A stretch of 64,000 nucleotides of DNA. Source: Streptomyces sp. CB02414 (GTDB lineage Bacteria; Actinomycetota; Actinomycetes; Streptomycetales; Streptomycetaceae). Shown here piece by piece: positions 34,049-42,668 of this stretch. Positions within the stretch are counted from its first letter, which is position 1. The number at the start of each line of letters is the position of its first letter. Location: positions 238,765-302,764 of the forward strand of contig NZ_LIPF01000001.1 of the NCBI RefSeq assembly GCF_001905385.1, in the 5' to 3' direction. The notes beneath the pieces are model-generated. The model was not told the DNA's origin. It saw only the letters and a program-made list of their open reading frames with translations, and made no database searches. Position numbers and translations under genes: made by a program.

Positions 34049-35310
34049 GCAGGGGGCGACCCGGCGGGGAGGAACCGGTCACCACCGCGTACGTCGCCAC
34101 GGCCGACGCGCCGGACGCGTCCCCGCCCGCCGGGAGCGGGCACCGGCCGGTGTCCGAGGCCGCCGCCCCGGCGACCCGCGCCGCCGGTGACCGCGTCGAG
34201 GGCCTCCTCCTCGGGCTGGCCGCCGGAGACGCCGCCGGGTGGCCCGCCGCCCGGCACCGGGCCGCGCGGATGCCCGAGTGGACCCGCCGCCTCACCCGCG
34301 AGCTGGACACCTTCGCCGAGCAGAACGCCACCACCACCCTCCCCGTGCCCATCGCCCTGAACCAGCCCCCGGAGCCGCTGCGCCTCGGCCCCTCCGACGA
34401 CGCGGAGTGGGCGGCGTTCGCGGCGGAGGCGGTGCTGCGGGCCGGGGACGACGGCGCGCTCGGGGACCTGAGCCGGGAACGGCGGATGCGGGCCGCGATC
34501 GACCTGACCTGGAACGCCGCCGCCAGCGAGGTGGCCGCGGCAACGGAACGCGCCCCGGAGCCGGAGTCGGCGGTACTGCCGCTGCGGGCCCGCATCTCGG
34601 TCCGGGCCGGGCTCGGCAACCTCGCCACCGGACTGCGCCCGCCCGCCACCGGCCACGACAACCCGCACTACTTCGACGACGCCGCCTGCGTCCGCGCCTG
34701 CGTCCTCGCCGTCGCCCACCCAGGCGACCCGCGGCCCGCCGCCGATCTGGCCGAGTTCGACGCCCGCTACACCCAGGACGGCGACGGGGTGCACGGCGCC
34801 CGCGCCATGGCGGCGGCACTGGCCCGCGCCCTCGGCGGCGGCGACGTACGCGCCTGCGTGACGGCCGCGCTCGCCGAACTGCCCCCGGAGACGGAGATCG
34901 GCCGCAACGCCCGCCAGGCACTGGCCCTCGCGGCGGACGCGGAGAGCACCTTCGCGCTGGTCCCGCTGCTGGAGCACCAGATCGTCGACCACGTCTACAG
35001 CTACGGCATCGCCGCCGCCGAGACCGTCCCGGTCGCCCTCGCCCTGACCGTCGCCGCCGAAGGCCGCATCGCGGAGGCGGTACCGGCGGCGGCCTGCCTC
35101 TCCCGGGTCGCGGACTCCGCCCCCGCACTGGCCGGCGCCCTCACCGGCGCGCTGGGCGGCGGCGCGGCGATCCCCGCCTCCTGGCGCGAGACCTGCCGCA
35201 TCCTCCCCGGCTGCGTACTGCCCCGGCTCACCGGCACCGACCTGGTCGAACTCGCCGGACTCCTGCACGCACGCACCGGCCCCGATCGGAAAGGACCGCA
35301 CCTGACATGA
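34045..35310 (+). CDS. ADP-ribosylglycohydrolase-family protein 2 (degenerate motif)
   Basis: A 421-residue family member with a ~48-residue Pro/Ala-rich N-terminal extension. GD is kept at 61-62 (GLAAGDAAGWP) and the second motif is SDDAE at 117-121 instead of TDDT. The C-terminal GxDxDT motif is altered to SRVADS, so the first of the two aspartates that hold the second magnesium is missing, although the following helix (PALAGALTGALGG) is conserved. It may bind but not hydrolyse, or use a different metal arrangement. Both ends overlap neighbours by 4 bases. Confidence 0.82.
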   Translation: MSRGRPGGEEPVTTAYVATADAPDASPPAGSGHRPVSEAAAPATRAAGDRVEGLLLGLAAGDAAGWPAARHRAARMPEWTRRLTRELDTFAEQNATTTLPVPIALNQPPEPLRLGPSDDAEWAAFAAEAVLRAGDDGALGDLSRERRMRAAIDLTWNAAASEVAAATERAPEPESAVLPLRARISVRAGLGNLATGLRPPATGHDNPHYFDDAACVRACVLAVAHPGDPRPAADLAEFDARYTQDGDGVHGARAMAAALARALGGGDVRACVTAALAELPPETEIGRNARQALALAADAESTFALVPLLEHQIVDHVYSYGIAAAETVPVALALTVAAEGRIAEAVPAAACLSRVADSAPALAGALTGALGGGAAIPASWRETCRILPGCVLPRLTGTDLVELAGLLHARTGPDRKGPHLT

Positions 35311-36488
35311 GGGACGACATGAGGACGCCCGGCTCCCCCACCGCGTCCCTGGAGGAACGCGTCACCGGCGCCCTCGTCGGCGCCGCCGTCGGTGACGCGC
35401 TCGGCGGCCCCGTCGAGGGCTACTCCCCCGCCCAGATCCTCGAACGCCACGGCGGCCGCGTGCACGGCGTCGTCGGCCCCTGGAACGGCGACGACTGGCG
35501 CACCGCCCGCCCCATCGCCCCGTACCACAAGGGCGACGGCCACGTCACCGACGACACCCTGATGACCCACGCGCTGGTCCGGGTGTACGGCACGGTCCGC
35601 GACCACCTCGACGCCCACGCCGTCGCCGAGCACCTGGTCCCGGACCTGATGACCAACCCGCGCTGGATCCCGGAGCTGGAGGCCGAGGCCCTCCCCCTCC
35701 AGCGGATCTTCCTGGCGGAGAAGTGGCTGGTGGCCCGGCTCCACTACGGCCACGTCGACCCGCGCGAGGCCGGCACCGGCAACATCGTCAACTGCGGTGC
35801 CGCGATGTACATGGCCCCGGTCGGACTGGTCAACGCCGCGAACCCGGCCGCCGCCTACGCCGAGGCGCTGGACGTCGCGGGCGCGCACCAGTCGTCGTAC
35901 GGCCGTGAGGCGGCCGGTGTCCTCGCGGCGGCGGTGGCCGCGGCCTGTGTGCCCGGCGCGACGCCGGACTCGGTGGTGGCCGCCTGTCTGTCGCTGGCGA
36001 AGGACGGCACGCGGGCGGCGATCGAGGCGGTCTGCGAGGTGGCCGCGCGGTACTCGGACTTCGAGTCGGCGCTGACGCCGCTGCGGGAGGCGGTCGCCCC
36101 GTACGACACGGTCGGCCCGGACTACCGCGCACCCTCGCTCGGCGCCCGCCGCCCGTCCCGGCTGCACGCGATCGAGGAACTGCCCGTCGCCCTCGGCATG
36201 CTGGTCGTCTCCGGCGGCGACTGGCGGCACGCGGTCCTCGGCGCGGTGAACTACGGCCGCGACTGCGACTCCATCGCCACGATGGCGGGCGCGCTGGCCG
36301 GGGCGCTGGGCTCACCGGTGCCGGAGGACTGGGCGAAGACGGTGGCCGAGGCGAGCCGGCTCGACCTGTGGGAACCGGCGGCGACGCTCACCCACGTCGC
36401 CCGTGAGGTCTTCGAGCGCGACGTGCGGCGGCGCCGCGCCCACGAGGAGGCGTTCGCCGCGATCGGAGGCGCGGGATGCTCCGGCTGA
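35307..36488 (+). CDS. ADP-ribosylglycohydrolase-family protein 3
   Basis: A 393-residue member with all metal motifs: GD at 29-30 (GAAVGDALGGPVEG), TDDT at 81-84 and GRDCDS at 317-322. The ATG at 35307 overlaps the preceding TGA. It is the most canonical-length copy and has no tail. The central part (HYGHVDPREAGTGNIVNCGAA) looks like a substrate-pocket segment common to the catabolic branch of the family. Its 3' end overlaps the next gene by 13 bases. Confidence 0.88.
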   Translation: MRDDMRTPGSPTASLEERVTGALVGAAVGDALGGPVEGYSPAQILERHGGRVHGVVGPWNGDDWRTARPIAPYHKGDGHVTDDTLMTHALVRVYGTVRDHLDAHAVAEHLVPDLMTNPRWIPELEAEALPLQRIFLAEKWLVARLHYGHVDPREAGTGNIVNCGAAMYMAPVGLVNAANPAAAYAEALDVAGAHQSSYGREAAGVLAAAVAAACVPGATPDSVVAACLSLAKDGTRAAIEAVCEVAARYSDFESALTPLREAVAPYDTVGPDYRAPSLGARRPSRLHAIEELPVALGMLVVSGGDWRHAVLGAVNYGRDCDSIATMAGALAGALGSPVPEDWAKTVAEASRLDLWEPAATLTHVAREVFERDVRRRRAHEEAFAAIGGAGCSG

Positions 36489-37855
36489 CCTGGGTCCAGC
36501 CCGAGGACCTGATCGGACACGAGCTGCGCCAGGCGCGGCTGGACGGCCGCAATCCCTCGGCGGTCGCGGCCCGCTGGCGGGCGGCGGGCGGCAGCGAGGC
36601 CCCGCCCCGGGCAGGCGCCGCCACCCGGCCGGCCTCCCGTTACCTCCGCCTCCTCGCGAACGACCTCCTGGACGAACTCGCCGACCTGCCCAGCCCCATG
36701 GCGGACACCGAGCCGACGGACCTCGACCGGATCAGGGCGCTGTGCCCCGACTGGCCGCCCCCCGCGACCGCTCCCGGGTCCGTGTCCCCGGCCCGGCTGG
36801 AAGCCGCCTGGCTCGGCCGGGCCGCTGGCTGCCTCCTGGGCAAACCCGTCGAGAAGCTCCCCCTGACCGGCATCCGCCTCCTCGGCCGGGCCGCCGGCAA
36901 CTGGCCCCCGACCGGCTACTTCACCGCCCGGCAAGTCCCGGCCGGCCTCCTCGCCGCCCACCCCTGGAACCGCCGCTCGGCGCCCACGTCCCTGGCCGAG
37001 AACATCGACGGGATGCCCGAGGACGACGACCTCAACTACCCCCTCCTCAACCTGCGCCTCCTGCGACGCCACAGCCGGGCCTTCACCACCGCCGACGTCG
37101 CACGGGTCTGGCTCGACGAGCTGCCCGCCGGCCGCACCTTCACCGCCGAACGCGTCGCCTACCGCAATCTGCTCAGCGGCCTCGAACCCCCGCTCACCGC
37201 CCGCCACCGCAACCCGTTCCGCGAGTGGATCGGCGCCCTGATCCGCGCCGACGTGCACGGCTGGACCAACCCCGGCGACCCGGCCGCCGCCGCCGAACAG
37301 GCCCACCGGGACGCCGTCCTCACCCACACGGCCAACGGCGTGTACGCGGCCATGTTCGCGGCGGCCGTCCTCGCGACCGCCGCGACCGGCGCGCACGACG
37401 TCCACGCCTGTCTGCGCGCCGGCCTCGCGGTCGTACCGCCCGGCTCCCGCCTCGCCGAAGCCGTCCGTCACGCCGTCCACCTCGCCGGGACCCACTCCGA
37501 CTTCGACACGGTCGTGGACGCCCTGCACGCCCGCCACTCCCCCACCCACCACTGGGTGCACGCCGTCCCCAACACCGCGCTGCTCGCCGCCGCCCTCACC
37601 CACGCGGACGGCGACTTCACCGGCTCGGTCTCCCGCGCGGTGTCCGGCGGCTGGGACACCGACTCCAACGGCGCCACCGCCGGCAGCGTCGCCGGACTCC
37701 TCGCCGGTTCGCCCGCCGCGCTGCCCGAGCACTGGACGGCCCCGCTGAAGAACCGCCTGGCCACCTCGGTCGGCGACTTCGACGGCATCGGCTTCGACAC
37801 CCTCGCCCACCTCACCCACCGGGAGGCCACCCGCCCATGCCCGAGCCCCGCGTGA
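36476..37855 (+). CDS. ADP-ribosylglycohydrolase-family protein 4 (divergent branch)
   Basis: A 459-residue member with about 105 extra N-terminal residues, including Trp/Pro-rich sequence. The first motif is GC instead of GD (GRAAGCLLGKPVEK at 116-127), the second is PEDDDLNY at 181-188, and the third is the strong GGWDTDSNGAT at 391-401. This pattern belongs to a branch of the family often found in sugar-utilisation loci rather than beside ADP-ribosyltransferases (general knowledge, not tested here). It overlaps the genes on both sides. Confidence 0.85.
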   Translation: MLRLTWVQPEDLIGHELRQARLDGRNPSAVAARWRAAGGSEAPPRAGAATRPASRYLRLLANDLLDELADLPSPMADTEPTDLDRIRALCPDWPPPATAPGSVSPARLEAAWLGRAAGCLLGKPVEKLPLTGIRLLGRAAGNWPPTGYFTARQVPAGLLAAHPWNRRSAPTSLAENIDGMPEDDDLNYPLLNLRLLRRHSRAFTTADVARVWLDELPAGRTFTAERVAYRNLLSGLEPPLTARHRNPFREWIGALIRADVHGWTNPGDPAAAAEQAHRDAVLTHTANGVYAAMFAAAVLATAATGAHDVHACLRAGLAVVPPGSRLAEAVRHAVHLAGTHSDFDTVVDALHARHSPTHHWVHAVPNTALLAAALTHADGDFTGSVSRAVSGGWDTDSNGATAGSVAGLLAGSPAALPEHWTAPLKNRLATSVGDFDGIGFDTLAHLTHREATRPCPSPA

Positions 37856-39066
37856 CCGCCACCCCCGCCACCCCGGCCGCCGCACCACCGCTGAGCGGCC
37901 TGCGCGTCCTCGACCTCGCCACGCTCTTCGCGGGCCCGCTGGCCGCCACCATGCTCGGTGACTTCGGCGCCGAGGTGATCAAGGTGGAGCATCCGAGCCG
38001 CCCCGACCCGTCCCGGGGCCACGGCCCGTCCAAGGACGGCGTCGGCCTGTGGTGGAAGGTGCTGGGCCGCAACAAGCGCACCATCACCCTCGACCTGTCC
38101 AAGCCCGCCGGCCGCACCACCCTGCTCCGCCTCGCCGCGACCGCGGACGTCGTCGTCGAGAACTTCCGCCCCGGCACCCTGGAGAAGTGGGACCTGGGCT
38201 GGGACGAGCTGTCCGCCGTCAATCCGCGCCTCGTCCTCACCCGCGTCACCGGCTTCGGCCAGTTCGGCCCGTACGCGCGCCGCCCCGGCTTCGGCACCCT
38301 CGCCGAGGCCATGAGCGGTTTCGCCGCGATGACCGGCGAGCCCGACGCGCCCCCTACGCTGCCCCCGTTCGGCCTCGCCGACTCCATCGCCGCCCTGGCG
38401 ACCGCGTACGCCGTGATGACGGCGCTGGCCGCCCGGGAGCGGACCGGCGAGGGTCAGGTGGTCGACATGGCGATCATCGAGCCGATCCTGACCGTGCTGG
38501 GCCCGCAGCCCACCTGGTACGACCAGCTCGGCCACGTCCAGCCCCGCACCGGCAACCGCTCCCAGAACAACGCCCCGCGCAACACCTACCGGACCGCCGA
38601 CGGCACCTGGGTCGCCGTCTCCACCTCGGCCCAGTCGGTCGCCGAGCGCGTGATGCGCCTGGTGGGGCGGCCGGAGCTGATCGACGAGCCCTGGTTCGGG
38701 TCGGGCGCCGACCGGGCCCTGCACGCCGACGTGCTCGACGCGGCGGTCGGCGACTGGATCGCCCGGCACGGCCGTGCCGACGTGCTCGCCGCGTTCGAGA
38801 AGGCCGAGGCGGCCGTCGCCCCGGTGCAGGACGTGCGGGACGTGATGGCCGACCCGCAGTACCAGGCCCTGGACACCGTCACGACGGTCGACGATCCGGA
38901 GCTGGGTCCGCTGCGCATGCAGAACGTCCTCTTCCGGCTCTCCGCCACCCCGGGCGCGATCCGCTGGGCGGGCCGCCCGCACGGCGCGGACACCGAGGAG
39001 GTGCTGACCGGGCTGGGGCTGACCCCGGCGGACGTGAAGGAGCTGCGTGAGGAGGGCGTCGTATGA
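37837..39066 (+). CDS. Class III (CaiB/BaiF) CoA-transferase
   Basis: A 409-residue family III CoA-transferase that moves CoA from one acyl-CoA to a carboxylic acid. Typical features are LSGLRVLDLATLFAGPLAATMLGDFGAEVIKVEHP, the K/R pairs in GRNKRTITLDL, and VVENFRPGTLEKWDLG; the catalytic Asp is probably the one in EGQVVDMAI. The ATG at 37837 overlaps gene 4 by 19 bases. With the CitE-like protein downstream it should activate an acid to its CoA ester for cleavage. Confidence 0.92.
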   Translation: MPEPRVTATPATPAAAPPLSGLRVLDLATLFAGPLAATMLGDFGAEVIKVEHPSRPDPSRGHGPSKDGVGLWWKVLGRNKRTITLDLSKPAGRTTLLRLAATADVVVENFRPGTLEKWDLGWDELSAVNPRLVLTRVTGFGQFGPYARRPGFGTLAEAMSGFAAMTGEPDAPPTLPPFGLADSIAALATAYAVMTALAARERTGEGQVVDMAIIEPILTVLGPQPTWYDQLGHVQPRTGNRSQNNAPRNTYRTADGTWVAVSTSAQSVAERVMRLVGRPELIDEPWFGSGADRALHADVLDAAVGDWIARHGRADVLAAFEKAEAAVAPVQDVRDVMADPQYQALDTVTTVDDPELGPLRMQNVLFRLSATPGAIRWAGRPHGADTEEVLTGLGLTPADVKELREEGVV

Positions 39067-39887
39067 CCGCACCCCCGCTGACCTGGCTGTACGCCCCCGG
39101 GGACCGGCCCCCGGTGGTCGCCAAGGCGCTGGCCGCGGGCGCCGACGTGGTGGTGATCGACCTGGAGGACGCGGTCGCCCCCGACCGCAAGGAGTACGCC
39201 CGCGGGGCCACCGCCGAACTGCTCACCGAGCCGCAGCCGGTGCCGGTGCACGTCCGCGTCAACGCCCTGGACGGCCCCTTGGCCGCGGCCGACCTGGCGG
39301 CGCTGGCCGCGCTGCCGGGGCTGTCCGGGCTGCGGCTGCCCAAGGTGACCTCCCCCGAGCAGGTCACCGGCGTCGCGGCGGCCACCGGCGGGCCGCCCCT
39401 GTACGCGCTGCTGGAGACGGCCCTGGGCGTGGAGCGGGCGTACCGGATCGCCGCCGCCCACCCGTCACTGCGCGGCATCGCGCTCGGGGAGGCCGATCTC
39501 CGCGCCGACCTGGGGGTACGCGGGGACACGGGGCTGGACTGGTCGCGTGCGCGGGTGGTCGTGGCCGCGCGGGCGGCAGGGCTGGCACCGCCGTCGCAGA
39601 CGGTGCATCCGGACACCCGGGACCTGGAGGGTCTGGCGGCGTCCTGCGCGCACGGCCGGGCCCTGGGCTTCCTCGGCCGCGCGGCGATCCACCCCCGCCA
39701 GCTGCCGATCATCGAGCGGGCGTACCTGCCGACCGAGCGGGAGCTGGAGGAGGCGGAGACGATCGTGAAGGCGGCCACCGCGCAGCCGGGGGCGCTGGCG
39801 CTGCCGGACGGGCGGTTCGTGGACGCGGCGGTGGTGGCGACGGCCCAGCGCACGCTGTCACTGGCGCGGCGGCCCGCACTGTCGTGA
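39063..39887 (+). CDS. CitE-like CoA-ester lyase (HpcH/HpaI fold)
   Basis: A 274-residue TIM-barrel lyase of the CitE/citramalyl-CoA lyase group. Motifs include LYAPGDRPPVVAKAL, the metal-binding VVIDLEDAVAPDRK, RVNALDG, LPKVTSPEQV, the catalytic-Glu strand YALLETALGVE and GEADLRADLG, and GFLGRAAIHPRQL. Family members split citramalyl-, malyl- or HMG-type CoA esters to acetyl-CoA (or propionyl-CoA) and a keto acid. It is the last gene of the operon (ATGA overlap) and ends 18 bp before the convergent lgt. Confidence 0.92.
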   Translation: MTAPPLTWLYAPGDRPPVVAKALAAGADVVVIDLEDAVAPDRKEYARGATAELLTEPQPVPVHVRVNALDGPLAAADLAALAALPGLSGLRLPKVTSPEQVTGVAAATGGPPLYALLETALGVERAYRIAAAHPSLRGIALGEADLRADLGVRGDTGLDWSRARVVVAARAAGLAPPSQTVHPDTRDLEGLAASCAHGRALGFLGRAAIHPRQLPIIERAYLPTERELEEAETIVKAATAQPGALALPDGRFVDAAVVATAQRTLSLARRPALS

Positions 39888-39905
39888 CAGACGTACGCTG
39901 CGCGG

Positions 39906-40922
39906 TCAGCCCTTCTTGGCGGAGTCGGCCCCGTCCTTCACGTCCTTGGCGGCGTCCTCGGTGTCACCGGCGGCCTCGGTGTCATCGACGTTCCTGGCGT
40001 CCTTGGCGTCCTTGGCGTCCGCCGATTCGCCGCCCTCGGTGTCGTCCTGGGGGTCCTTCGAGTCGGTGGCCGCGTCCGCCTCCACGGCGTCGCCGCCGGA
40101 CGGTTCCGCGCCGGGCTCGACCACGGCCTCGCGACCCGGCCGCATCCGCGCCGAGAGCACGATGTAGACCACGGCGAGCAGGAAGACGAACAGCGCGGTC
40201 CAGTTGTTCAGCCGGAGGCCCAGGATGTGGTGGGCGTCGTCGACGCGCATGTACTCGATCCAGAAGCGGCCCGCGCAGTAGGCCGCGACGTACAGGGCGA
40301 ACGCCCGTCCGTGGCCGAGCTTGAAGCGGCGGTCGGCCCAGATGACGAGCAGGGCGACGCCGATGCACCACAGGGACTCGTACAGGAAGGTCGGGTGGTA
40401 CGTGCCGGGCACCCGTCCGTCGGCCGAGGAGGTGATCTCCACGGCCCAGGGCAGGTCGGTGGGCTTGCCGTAGAGCTCCTGGTTGAACCAGTTGCCCCAG
40501 CGGCCGAGGGCCTGCGCGAGGGCGATGCCGGGGGCGACGGCGTCGGCGTAGGCGGGCATCGGGATGCCCCGGCGCCGGGCGCCGATCCAGGCGCCCAGCG
40601 CACCGAAGGCGATCGCACCCCAGATGCCGAGTCCGCCCTCCCAGATCTTGAAGGCGTCGACCCAGTCACGGCCCTCGCTGAAGTACAGCTGGTAGTCCGT
40701 GATCACGTGGTAGAGCCGGCCGCCGATCAGACCGAAGGGAACGGCCCAGACAGCGATGTCGGCCACCGTGCCGGCCCGGCCGCCGCGGGCGATCCAGCGC
40801 TTGTTGCCGAGCCAGACGGCGACGAAGACACCGATGATGATGCAGAACGCGTAGCCGCGCAGCGGAACGGGGCCGAGGTACAGCACCCCGCTCGACGGGC
40901 TGGGAATGAAGGCAAGTTCCAT
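39906..40922 (-). CDS. lgt: Prolipoprotein diacylglyceryl transferase
   Basis: Integral membrane enzyme of 338 residues that attaches diacylglycerol to lipobox cysteines. The signature GRWGNWFNQELYG and the active-site region YHVITDYQLYF are present, with about seven membrane segments up to residue ~260. An acidic, Asp/Ala/Lys-rich cytoplasmic tail of ~75 residues follows, with DAK-type repeats; such tails are common in Streptomyces. The start is ATG at 40922. It sits just downstream of trpA and a DsbA-like gene. Confidence 0.95.
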   Translation of the reverse strand: MELAFIPSPSSGVLYLGPVPLRGYAFCIIIGVFVAVWLGNKRWIARGGRAGTVADIAVWAVPFGLIGGRLYHVITDYQLYFSEGRDWVDAFKIWEGGLGIWGAIAFGALGAWIGARRRGIPMPAYADAVAPGIALAQALGRWGNWFNQELYGKPTDLPWAVEITSSADGRVPGTYHPTFLYESLWCIGVALLVIWADRRFKLGHGRAFALYVAAYCAGRFWIEYMRVDDAHHILGLRLNNWTALFVFLLAVVYIVLSARMRPGREAVVEPGAEPSGGDAVEADAATDSKDPQDDTEGGESADAKDAKDARNVDDTEAAGDTEDAAKDVKDGADSAKKG

Positions 40923-40995
40923 GGCAGGGTCGACGCTACCGTGTCGGGCGGCACCCGCGTCGGGCAGCCCGGCTACGGGTCCGTAACACCGTCCC

Positions 40996-41766
40996 TCACT
41001 TGTTGGCGTCCGCCACCAGTCGCTTGAGCTTGGCGGGGGTCATGGAGCGGTCCTGGTAGATGTTCTTGCCGTCCAGGAGGACGGTGGGCGTGCCGCTGAA
41101 GCCGCCGGTGCGGAAGGCCTCGTTCGACTTCTCCACCCAGCTGTTGTGCGTGCCGTTCTTCACACACTTCTGGAAGAGGGCGGTGTCGAGGCCGTCGACC
41201 TTGCCCGCCAGGTCGATCAGCTTGTCCTCGTCGGCGTAGGCGTCGTCGGTCTCGGCGGGCTGGTTGGTGAACAGCACGTCGTGGTAGGCCGGGAACTTCC
41301 CGGCGTCCTGGGCGCAGGCCGCGGCGTTGGCGGCCTTGCGGGAGCCCGTGCCGCCCATGTTGCCGTCGATGATGGTCGCCAGGTGGTACTCGACTTTGAG
41401 CTGTCCGGCGTCGGTCAGCTCGTGGATCGTGTCGCGGTACGCCAGCTCGAAGGCCTTGCAGGCCGGGCAGCGGAAGTCCTCCCAGATGACGAGCGTCGAC
41501 CCGGCGCTCTCCTTGCCGACCGGGATGGCGAGACTGTCCTTGCCCTGGGCGCCCGAGGGCGCCACGACCGGGCCGGAGGCCTCGCTGTCGTCCTGGCCCG
41601 TGTTGGCGGCGATCACGCCGACCACGGCCGCGAGCCCGAGGACGCCCACCACGCTCGCGCCGACGATCAGCGCGCGGCGGCGCTTGTCCCTGGACTTCTG
41701 CTTCTCGCGCTCGGCCGCAAGCTTCTGGCGGGCGGTGCGCTTTCCCTCTCGGTTCTTCTCGCTCAC
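40996..41766 (-). CDS. DsbA-like membrane-anchored thiol-disulfide oxidoreductase
   Basis: A 256-residue protein with a highly basic N-terminus (SEKNREGKRTARQKLAAERE), one transmembrane segment (ALIVGASVVGVLGLAAVVGVI) and an extracytoplasmic thioredoxin-fold domain. The CPAC redox motif lies in WEDFRCPACKAFE, and the cis-Pro loop is GFSGTPTVLLDG. It probably makes or shuffles disulfides in exported proteins. GTG at 41766 is chosen as the usual family start; an upstream in-frame start has no support. Confidence 0.92.
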   Translation of the reverse strand: MSEKNREGKRTARQKLAAEREKQKSRDKRRRALIVGASVVGVLGLAAVVGVIAANTGQDDSEASGPVVAPSGAQGKDSLAIPVGKESAGSTLVIWEDFRCPACKAFELAYRDTIHELTDAGQLKVEYHLATIIDGNMGGTGSRKAANAAACAQDAGKFPAYHDVLFTNQPAETDDAYADEDKLIDLAGKVDGLDTALFQKCVKNGTHNSWVEKSNEAFRTGGFSGTPTVLLDGKNIYQDRSMTPAKLKRLVADANK

Positions 41767-41780
41767 ACCCCGCAGAACGA

Positions 41781-41809
41781 ACCGGGGAGGCGCACCGCGC
41801 CTCCCCGGT
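41781..41809 (-). terminator. Terminator hairpin between trpA and the DsbA-like gene
   Basis: A perfect 13-bp stem (ACCGGGGAGGCGC and complement) with a three-base loop. It follows the trpA stop by 44 bp on the minus strand and precedes the dsbA-like start by 15 bp. Confidence 0.8.
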
Positions 41810-41852
41810 CCCAGGTCCACCCGTACGAGGGACCCCTGTCACATGCGTGTCG

Positions 41853-42668
41853 TCACGCCTGTCCGCGCACGCCCTTCGCCAGGTCGGCGGCGAGCGCGCG
41901 GACGCCCTCCACGCCGGCCGCGTCGTCGGGGGCGTCCAGCATGCGCTTGACGAACGCCGAGCCGACGATCACTCCGTCGGCGAAGCGGGCGACCTCGGCG
42001 GCCTGGGCGGCGTTGGAGACGCCGAGCCCGACGCAGACCGGGGTGTCGGTGGTGGCGCGGGTGCGTCGCACCAGGTCCTCGGCCTGTGCGCCGACCGATT
42101 CGCGGGTGCCGGTGACGCCCATCAGGGAGGCGGCGTAGACGAAGCCGCTGCCGGCCGCGGTGATCTCGGCGAGTCGCTCGTCCTTGCTGCTGGGCGCGAC
42201 CACGAAGACGGTGGCGAGCCCGTGCTTGTCCGCGTGCTCCCTCCACAGGGCCGACTCCTGGACCGGCAGGTCGGGCAGGATGCACCCGGCGCCGCCCGCC
42301 TCGGCCAGCTCGGCGGTGAAGCGCTCCACGCCGTAGCGGTCGATGGGGTTCCAGTACGTCATGACGAGGATCGGCTTGCCGGTGGCCGCGTGGGCCTCCC
42401 GGACCGTCCGCATCACGTCGGCGATCTTCACGCCGCCGCGCAGGGCGATGTCGTCGGCGGTCTGGATGACCGGGCCGTCGAGCACCGGGTCGCTGTGCGG
42501 CAGGCCCACCTCGACGACGTCGGCGCCGCCGTCGATCACGGCCTTGATCGCCGCGATGCCGCCGTCCACGGTCGGGAAGCCGGCCGGGAGGTAGGCGATG
42601 AGGGCGGAGCGGCCCTCGGCCTTCGCCGCGGCGAGGGTCTCGTCCAGCAGCCGTACGTTCCCGCTCAC
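41853..42668 (-). CDS. trpA: Tryptophan synthase alpha subunit
   Basis: A 271-residue TIM-barrel that cleaves indole-3-glycerol phosphate to indole and glyceraldehyde 3-phosphate. The catalytic Glu and Asp are in [19 protein letters not shown]. It starts inside the trpB stop codon (42665-42668), as expected for an alpha2beta2 complex in which indole is channelled to TrpB. Confidence 0.96.
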   Translation of the reverse strand: MSGNVRLLDETLAAAKAEGRSALIAYLPAGFPTVDGGIAAIKAVIDGGADVVEVGLPHSDPVLDGPVIQTADDIALRGGVKIADVMRTVREAHAATGKPILVMTYWNPIDRYGVERFTAELAEAGGAGCILPDLPVQESALWREHADKHGLATVFVVAPSSKDERLAEITAAGSGFVYAASLMGVTGTRESVGAQAEDLVRRTRATTDTPVCVGLGVSNAAQAAEVARFADGVIVGSAFVKRMLDAPDDAAGVEGVRALAADLAKGVRGQA

